From Rhodococcus marinonascens NBRC 14363 (GTDB lineage: Bacteria; Actinomycetota; Actinomycetes; Mycobacteriales; Mycobacteriaceae): a stretch of 64,000 nucleotides of DNA. Of this stretch, positions 63,755 to 64,000 are shown one piece after another (position 1 is the stretch's first letter; each line of letters opens with the position of its first letter). The stretch spans positions 393,213 to 457,212 of the forward strand of contig NZ_BCXB01000001.1 of the NCBI RefSeq assembly GCF_001894885.1, read 5' to 3'. The notes under the pieces were generated by a model. It was not told the origin of the DNA, ran no database searches, and was given only the letters and a program-made list of their open reading frames with translations. The translations under genes were made by a program, and so were the position numbers.

Positions 63755-64000
63755 CGTGTTCGTCCTCTCGTCGTACAACCTGTGATGCGACACACTATGC
63801 GATTTGCCGGGGCATGTGTTTTACCGAGGAGATCACGGGCCATGTGTTGCGTAGGACGTCGTGGCAGTGCCCTATCCGCCGCCGCAGTCGTCGCCCCCGC
63901 CGCCGCATTCGCCCGGAAGGGCTATCGTGGACGGTAGGTGATTAGCAAAAGTAAATAATGGCAAAATGATCGCCACGGTTGGGGCTGGAGCTTGCCGCCC
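63755..64000. other. Right-edge interval without an assigned gene
   Basis: Only short frames are present. An ATG at 63966 (plus strand) opens a frame that leaves the window after about 11 codons and could be the start of another gene, but nothing in it can be recognised. The AT-rich stretch at 63938-63968 may be a promoter. Confidence 0.4.

Noticed and set aside
63766..63795. CRP-like site before prpE (TGTGATGCGACACA)
   Set aside because: The half-sites are separated by four bases, not six, so it does not fit the CRP/GlxR consensus.

Overview
The window is high-GC actinobacterial chromosome, most likely a Rhodococcus or close mycolic-acid relative. The evidence is dense GTG/ATG starts, many ATGA or GTGA gene overlaps, leaderless-type promoters (a -10 box ending 7-8 nt before the start codon) and a core from about 24.7 kb to the right end that follows the order I recall for M. 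tuberculosis Rv0858c-Rv0903c: dapC-like aminotransferase, xpb helicase and its partner, rpf, YccF protein, cold-shock protein, DUF2771, MFS, DUF3027, MarR, SpoU methyltransferase, DUF2537, sepH, serC, citA, gltA and prrA/prrB. Names rest on motifs and memory of families; no database was searched.

Left part (1-24 kb) is accessory. It holds a cut MFS exporter, a zinc-independent NADPH oxidoreductase, fatty-acid/polyketide enzyme remnants, a WYL regulator behind a perfect 15-bp inverted repeat, an IS3-type transposase tail next to an AT-rich islet with an unknown membrane protein, a CoA-transferase/HMG-CoA-lyase-like pair, and metE. An aromatic DAHP synthase follows an apparent Tyr-Phe-Trp-Phe leader peptide. 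Next come a LexA-boxed alkB, a DUF4185 protein, an MMPL transporter, a solitary ectoine hydroxylase, a LysE exporter, a PepSY membrane protein, and a palindrome-controlled dehydrogenase-tetR pair whose first gene is frameshifted. Broken pieces of oxalyl-CoA decarboxylase, a flavin dehydrogenase and a VOC gene surround that pair.

The middle (24-38 kb) holds a coupled aminotransferase-AraC operon, a carboxymuconolactone decarboxylase with an ECF41-type sigma factor (sigJ), an LLM oxidoreductase, a GNAT enzyme, XPB helicase plus partner, and a tandem duplication of resuscitation-promoting factor genes. Each rpf copy carries its own c-di-AMP (ydaO-type) riboswitch and CRP/GlxR site, so wall remodelling and resuscitation may answer to both second messengers.

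The right part (38-64 kb) is housekeeping: cold shock, exporters, a lipoprotein glutaminyl cyclase, a GHKL/sacsin-type ATPase without a normal start codon, a PAP2 phosphatase, a purine permease, division protein SepH, serine and vitamin B6 synthesis, two citrate synthases, an FKBP isomerase, the PrrA/PrrB two-component system, an MscS channel and a propionyl/acetyl-CoA synthetase.

A recurring oddity is short tandem duplications (15-25 bp) that straddle gene ends. At xpb, the DUF2771 gene and the DUF2530 gene the repeat includes the stop codon; at the first rpf copy it includes the start codon. No tRNA, rRNA or CRISPR array was seen.
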